Assembly (NCBI GenBank): GCA_023079485.1
Contig: CM041090.1
Coordinates: 2,942,466-3,006,465 of the forward strand
From: Archilochus colubris
Lineage: Eukaryota; Chordata; Aves; Apodiformes; Trochilidae
DNA: 64,000 bases
Direction of reading: 5' to 3'
Under the pieces are notes generated by a model. That model worked only from the letters and a program-made list of their open reading frames with translations, did not search any database and was not told where the DNA came from. A program made the translations under genes and the position numbers. Shown here piece after piece: positions 60,023-64,000 of the stretch (positions within the stretch are counted from its first letter, which is position 1; each line of letters opens with the position of its first letter).

Positions 60023-60288
60023 CAGAATCACAGAATCCTAGGGGCTGGAAGGGACCTCGAAAGATCATCTAGTCCAACCCCCCCTGCCAGAGCAGGGCCA
60101 CCTAGAGTACCTCGCATAGGAACGTGTCCAGGTGGGTTTTGAATGTCTCCAGTGAAGGAGACTCCACGACCCCCCTGGGCAGCCTGTTCCAGGGCTCTGT
60201 CACCCTTACAGGAAAAAAATTTTCCGGATATTCAACTTGAACCTCCTGTGCTCCAATTTACACCCATTACCCCTTGTCCTATCACTGG

Positions 60289-62991
60289 TCACCACTGAGA
60301 AGAGCCTAACTCCTTCTCCTTGACACTCACCCCTTCATATTTGAAAACATTGATGAGGTCACCCCTCAGTCTCCTTTTCTCCAAACTAAAGAGACCCAGC
60401 TCCCTCAGCCTTTCCTCATAAGGGAGATGTTCCACTCCCTTAATCATCTTAGTAGCTCTGTGCTGGACTCTTTCAAGCCCTTCCCTGTCCTTCTTGAACT
60501 GAGGGGCCCAGAACTGGACACAATACTCCAGGTGCGGCCTCACCAATGCAGAATAGAGGGGGAGGAGAACCTCTCTTGACCTACTAACCACACCCTTTCT
60601 AATGCACCCCAGGATGCCATTGGCCTTCTTGGCCGCAAGGGCACATTGCTGGCTCATGGTCATCTTCTTGTCAACCAGGACCCCCAGGTCTCTTTCACCT
60701 ACACTGCTCTCCAGCAGGTCAGCCCCCAACCTATACTGGGACATCGGGTTGTTCTTCCCCAAATGCAAAACTCTACACTTCCCCTTGTTGAATTTCATCA
60801 TGTTTCTCTCTGCCCAACTCTTCAGCCTGTCTAAGTCTCTCTGAATGGCAGCACAGCCTTCTGGTGTGTCAGCCACTCCTCCCAGCTTAGTGTCATCAGC
60901 AAACTTGCTGAGGGTACATTCTATACCCTCATCCAAGTCGTTGATGAAGATATTAAACAACACTGGTCCCAGCACCGACCCCTGAGGGACTCCACTAGTC
61001 ACACACCTCCAACCAGATTCTGCCCCATTGACTACAACTCTCTGACTCCTTCCTTTCAACCAGTTCCTGATCCACCTCACTACCTGATCACCAAACCCAT
61101 ATTTGATCAACTTATCTACAAGGATGCTGTGAGAGACGGTGTCAAATGCTTTACTGAAATCAAGATAAACCACATCTACTGCTCTTCCATCATCTATCCA
61201 CCTAGTAATTTCCTCATAGAAGGCTATGAGGTTAGTCAAACATGATTTACCCTTGATAAAACCATGCTGACTGCTCTTGATGACTCCCATGTCCTTGATA
61301 TGCCTGGAGATAGTGACAAGAACAAGTTGTTCCATCACCTTTCCAGGGATGGAGGTGAGGCTGACCGGTCTATAGTTACCCGGGTCCTTCTTCTTGCCCT
61401 TCTTGTAGACTGGAGTGACATTTGCTATCCTCCAGTCCTCAGGCACCTCTCCTGTTACCCATGACTTACTGAAGATGATGGAGAGTGGCCTAGCAATGAC
61501 CTCCGCCAGCTCCCTCAGCACCCTTGGATGCATTCCATCTGGACCCATCGACTTATGGATGTCCAGATTACTCAGCTGATCCCTAACCCAATCCTCATCT
61601 ACTATGTCTAACTCCTCATCTATCTCGACTACTTCTGGGGCTAAATGAATCTGGGGCTCATGCGGAAACCCCGCAGGAGTAAAGACAGAGGCAAAGAAGG
61701 CGTTCAGCACCTCTGCCTTCTTTATATCCTCTGTCACCAGGGCTCCCAGCTCATTCCTTAGTGGGCCAATATTGCCTCTAGTGTTAGTTTTGTTAGCTAT
61801 GTATTTGAAAAAGCCCTTTCTATTATCCTTAACCTGACTTGCAAGGTTAAGTTCCAAGGAGGCCTTAGCTTTCCTAATTGCCTCCCTACATCCTCTGACA
61901 ACAGTCCTATATTCCTCCCAAGTGACCAGCCCCCCCTTCCATGATCTGTAGATTTTCCTTTTCCACTTAAGTTTGCCCAGCAGTTCCTTATTTAACCATG
62001 CTGGTCTCCTAGCTCCCTTACTAGATTTCCTATCCATAGGGACGGTCTGATCCTGTGCTTGCAAATAGTGGTCCTTGAATATTGACCAGCTATCTTGAGC
62101 CCCTTTATCTTCTAACACCCTGTCCCATGGGATTTCTCTTAACAGTTGATTGAGGAGGCCAAAGTTTGCCCTGTGGAAGTCCAGGGTTCTGATCCTACTG
62201 GGTACTCTATTCCTTCCACACAGGATCCTGAACTCTACCATCTCATGATCACTGCAGCCAAGGCTGCCATTGACCACCACTGCTTCAACAAGGCCCTCCT
62301 TATTGGTTAGTACAAGATCCAACAGCGCTCCTCTTCTAGTCAGTTTGTCCACCATTTGCATTAAGAAGTTATCATCAATGCACTGGAGGAACCTCCTAGA
62401 CTGTGAAAGGCTGGCTGTGTGAGTCAACCAGCAGATATCGGGGTAGTTAAAATCTCCCATGAGGACTAGGGACTGAAGTTGTGAGGCTGCTTTCAGCTGC
62501 CTGTAGAAGGCCTCATCAACCTCCTCGCCTTGATCAGGAGGTCTGTAGTAGCCCCCCACAACTGTATCACCCACACCAGCCTGCCCCTTAATTCTTACCC
62601 ACAGACTTTCAACTTGCCCCTCATCAGCCCCTGCACAAAACTCAACACATTCTAGTTGCTCTCTCACATAAAGAGCAACTCCACCACCTCGCTTCCCCTC
62701 CCTATCTGTCCGAAAAAGCACATAACCATCCATGGCCACATTCCAGTCATGTGACCTATCCCACCATGTCTCTGTTATCGCTACCAGATCATAACCCTTA
62801 GCCCGTACACTGACCTCTAACTCTTCTTGCTTATTCCCCATGCTGCGTGCATTAGCATACAGACATTTCAGGAAACAAACAGAGCACACTGGTGGGACTA
62901 AATCCTCCCTAGACCACCTGCCTTCGGGCCCCGGTTCGTTCCTCTTGTGTTTGTCCCTAACAGACCCAGTTTTCTCCCCTTCCCCCTTCAC
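60289..62991 (-). CDS. CR1 ORF2: endonuclease-reverse transcriptase (C-terminus frameshifted)
   Basis: ORF2 nicks target DNA and copies the element's RNA. The 900-codon frame begins with an APE-type endonuclease (about residues 40-280; [55 protein letters not shown]). A linker follows, then the reverse transcriptase (about 500-760; [53 protein letters not shown] and the catalytic FADDTKLGG). The C-terminal region contains [12 protein letters not shown]. Near 60333 one base is missing compared with the copy at 4011-4747, so the last 90 or so residues are replaced by a short wrong tail. The start codon lies a few bases after the ORF1 stop. Catalytic motifs of both domains are intact. Confidence 0.95.
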   Translation of the reverse strand: MKGEGEKTGSVRDKHKRNEPGPEGRWSREDLVPPVCSVCFLKCLYANARSMGNKQEELEVSVRAKGYDLVAITETWWDRSHDWNVAMDGYVLFRTDREGKRGGGVALYVREQLECVEFCAGADEGQVESLWVRIKGQAGVGDTVVGGYYRPPDQGEEVDEAFYRQLKAASQLQSLVLMGDFNYPDICWLTHTASLSQSRRFLQCIDDNFLMQMVDKLTRRGALLDLVLTNKEGLVEAVVVNGSLGCSDHEMVEFRILCGRNRVPSRIRTLDFHRANFGLLNQLLREIPWDRVLEDKGAQDSWSIFKDHYLQAQDQTVPMDRKSSKGARRPAWLNKELLGKLKWKRKIYRSWKGGLVTWEEYRTVVRGCREAIRKAKASLELNLASQVKDNRKGFFKYIANKTNTRGNIGPLRNELGALVTEDIKKAEVLNAFFASVFTPAGFPHEPQIHLAPEVVEIDEELDIVDEDWVRDQLSNLDIHKSMGPDGMHPRVLRELAEVIARPLSIIFSKSWVTGEVPEDWRIANVTPVYKKGKKKDPGNYRPVSLTSIPGKVMEQLVLVTISRHIKDMGVIKSSQHGFIKGKSCLTNLIAFYEEITRWIDDGRAVDVVYLDFSKAFDTVSHSILVDKLIKYGFGDQVVRWIRNWLKGRSQRVVVNGAESGWRCVTSGVPQGSVLGPVLFNIFINDLDEGIECTLSKFADDTKLGGVADTPEGCAAIQRDLDRLKSWAERNMMKFNKGKCRVLHLGKNNPMSQYRLGADLLESSVGERDLGVLVDKKMTMSQQCALAAKKANGILGCIRKGVVSRSREVLLPLYSALVRPHLEYCVQFWAPQFKKDREGLERVQHRATKMIKGVEHLPYEERLRELGLFSLEKRRLRGDLINVFKYEGVSVKEKELGSSQW

Positions 62992-62993
62992 AT

Positions 62994-63710
62994 CTAGTTT
63001 AAAGCTCTCTCAATGAGCCCTGCTAAGTCCTGCCCCAAAAGCCTCTTCCCCCTCTGGGACAGGTGCATCCCACCTGCCACCACCAGGCCAGGTGTCTCAT
63101 ACAGCATCCCATGATCGAAAAAACCAAAACCCTGTCTTTGGCACCAGTCTCTTAGCCACTCGTTGACCTGTAAACTCTTCCTATATACCTCCCCACCCAT
63201 TCTTACAGGAGGGATGGAGGCAAACACTACTTGCACTCCAGACCCCCTAACTAGCTGTCCCAGGGCCCTGAAGTCACTCTTCATTGCCCTTACATTTCTT
63301 GTGATAATTTCATCACTGCCAACCTGAAAAATCAGCAGTGGACAGTAATCAGAGGAACCCACAAGATTAGGGAGTTTCCTCTTAACATCTCTAATCCGAG
63401 CCCCAGGGAGGCAGCAGACCTCCCTGTGGGATGGGTCCGGTCGACAGATGGGCCCTTCTGTCCCCCTCAGAAGGGAGTCACCCACCACAACTGCTCTCCT
63501 TTCCTTCTTGATTGAAGAAGTCCTAAGAACACGGGGTGACTGACGAGTCCTAGGGGGTTCACTAGGTAAGTCTACCCCTGTGACTACATTTTCCTGTCCC
63601 TGAATTTCCAAGGCCTCATACCTATTCTTCAAGGGCAACTGGGAGGGTGGAGAGTGTTGGGAGGATTTTTTCGTGCCCTTCCAAGGACGGACCTCCTTCC
63701 ATTCATTCAT
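62994..63710 (-). CDS. CR1 ORF1, esterase-like part
   Basis: The 238-codon frame has an SGNH-type esterase fold seen in CR1 ORF1 proteins. [12 protein letters not shown] holds the GDS motif with the nucleophile serine, GSDE follows, and [13 protein letters not shown] holds the late histidine block. The N-terminal part is basic and proline-rich. ORF1 proteins bind RNA and act as the element's nucleoprotein; the esterase role is not settled. The frame is separated from its own N-terminus by a shift in a C run (see 63703-63987). Confidence 0.9.
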   Translation of the reverse strand: MNEWKEVRPWKGTKKSSQHSPPSQLPLKNRYEALEIQGQENVVTGVDLPSEPPRTRQSPRVLRTSSIKKERRAVVVGDSLLRGTEGPICRPDPSHREVCCLPGARIRDVKRKLPNLVGSSDYCPLLIFQVGSDEIITRNVRAMKSDFRALGQLVRGSGVQVVFASIPPVRMGGEVYRKSLQVNEWLRDWCQRQGFGFFDHGMLYETPGLVVAGGMHLSQRGKRLLGQDLAGLIERALN

Positions 63711-63987
63711 ATCTCTTAAGTCCTCCCCTTCTGTCTGGTGACAGGAGGGGGGGAGGATCCATCACTTCCTCAACCTCTCCCATCTGCCCCTGCCTCAGGG
63801 TGTGATTCCACCAGTCTATTTCCCTCTCACATTCTCTAATGGTTCTCAGTCTCTCCACCTCCTCTGTCAGTTTAACCACCTGCCTGAGGAGATCATCTAC
63901 TTGCTCACACCGCACACATGCGGTGTCACTGGTTCCCTTTGATACCAGTGCCAGGCACAGGCATTCACTGCAGCCAGAGACCTGCAC
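63703..63987 (-). CDS. CR1 ORF1, N-terminal zinc-finger and coiled-coil part (frameshifted)
   Basis: The 94-codon frame contains cysteine pairs (CSEC and CVRC) like the PHD/zinc-finger of CR1 ORF1, then a heptad-like segment (VDDLLRQVVKLTEEVERLR) that may form a coiled coil. It is out of frame by one base with the esterase part. A run of seven C on the minus strand (about 63746-63752) is where one extra base would explain the shift. The true start may lie at this ATG or beyond the window. Confidence 0.8.
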   Translation of the reverse strand: MQVSGCSECLCLALVSKGTSDTACVRCEQVDDLLRQVVKLTEEVERLRTIRECEREIDWWNHTLRQGQMGEVEEVMDPPPLLSPDRRGGLKRYE

Positions 63988-64000
63988 TGCTGCATGCCTG

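Larger units (their letters stand above)
60023..64000 (-). mobile_element. Nearly complete CR1 retrotransposon (family A), 5' end outside window
   Basis: Read on the minus strand from the window edge it carries ORF1 (63987 to 62994, split), ORF2 (62991 to 60289) and the 3' UTR ending in CTAGGATTCTGTGATTCTG at 60023. Almost all avian CR1 copies are 5'-truncated, so a copy of at least 3.98 kb is rare. Sequence closeness to the copies at 4011 and 7969 shows that they belong to one family. Confidence 0.96.

Noticed and set aside
1..64000. CRISPR arrays, operons, tRNA or rRNA genes
   Set aside because: The window is vertebrate nuclear DNA; I saw no regularly spaced repeats and recognised no tRNA or rRNA sequence, although a weak tRNA-like relic could be missed by eye.

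Overview
The window is vertebrate nuclear DNA, almost certainly from a bird. It holds many CR1 retrotransposon copies with the typical avian 3' end (ATTCTATGATTCTATG), GT-AG introns, and two multi-exon genes lying head to tail on the + strand. The number, length and apparent youth of the CR1 copies suggest a lineage with recent CR1 activity. That is an inference, and I cannot name the species.

Gene 1 (407-20709, +) is the 3' part of a group IV cytosolic phospholipase A2. I call it PLA2G4E from its sequence and because it sits directly upstream of EHD4 in the same orientation. Sixteen exons join in frame to 719 codons plus a stop. The N-terminal C2 domain must lie before the window. The nucleophile serine (TCT at 6922-6924, GLSGT context), the GGGTR oxyanion arginine and the partner aspartate (16031-16033) are all present.

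Gene 2 (24679-53533, +) is a complete EHD4. Six exons give a 541-residue dynamin-like ATPase with a C-terminal EH domain. A CpG-rich promoter and exon 1 follow a (TAAAA)17 microsatellite. The 3' UTR probably runs to a poly(A) signal at 57470. Both products act at membranes: PLA2G4E hydrolyses or transacylates phospholipids, and EHD4 remodels endosomal membranes. Nothing in the sequence shows that they are co-regulated.

The rest is introns, short intergenic DNA and repeats. At least two CR1 families are present, in both orientations. A nearly complete CR1 with ORF1 and ORF2 fills 60023-64000 (-), and each ORF carries one apparent single-base frameshift. There is a 785-bp solo LTR with a 5-bp target duplication (57922-58706) and a second probable LTR near 10285-10640. 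Microsatellites and small tandem duplications also occur.

I found no previously undescribed gene system. The observations most worth testing are two nested sets of inverted repeats around the catalytic exons of PLA2G4E, and a set of CR1 copies that share the same internal deletions.
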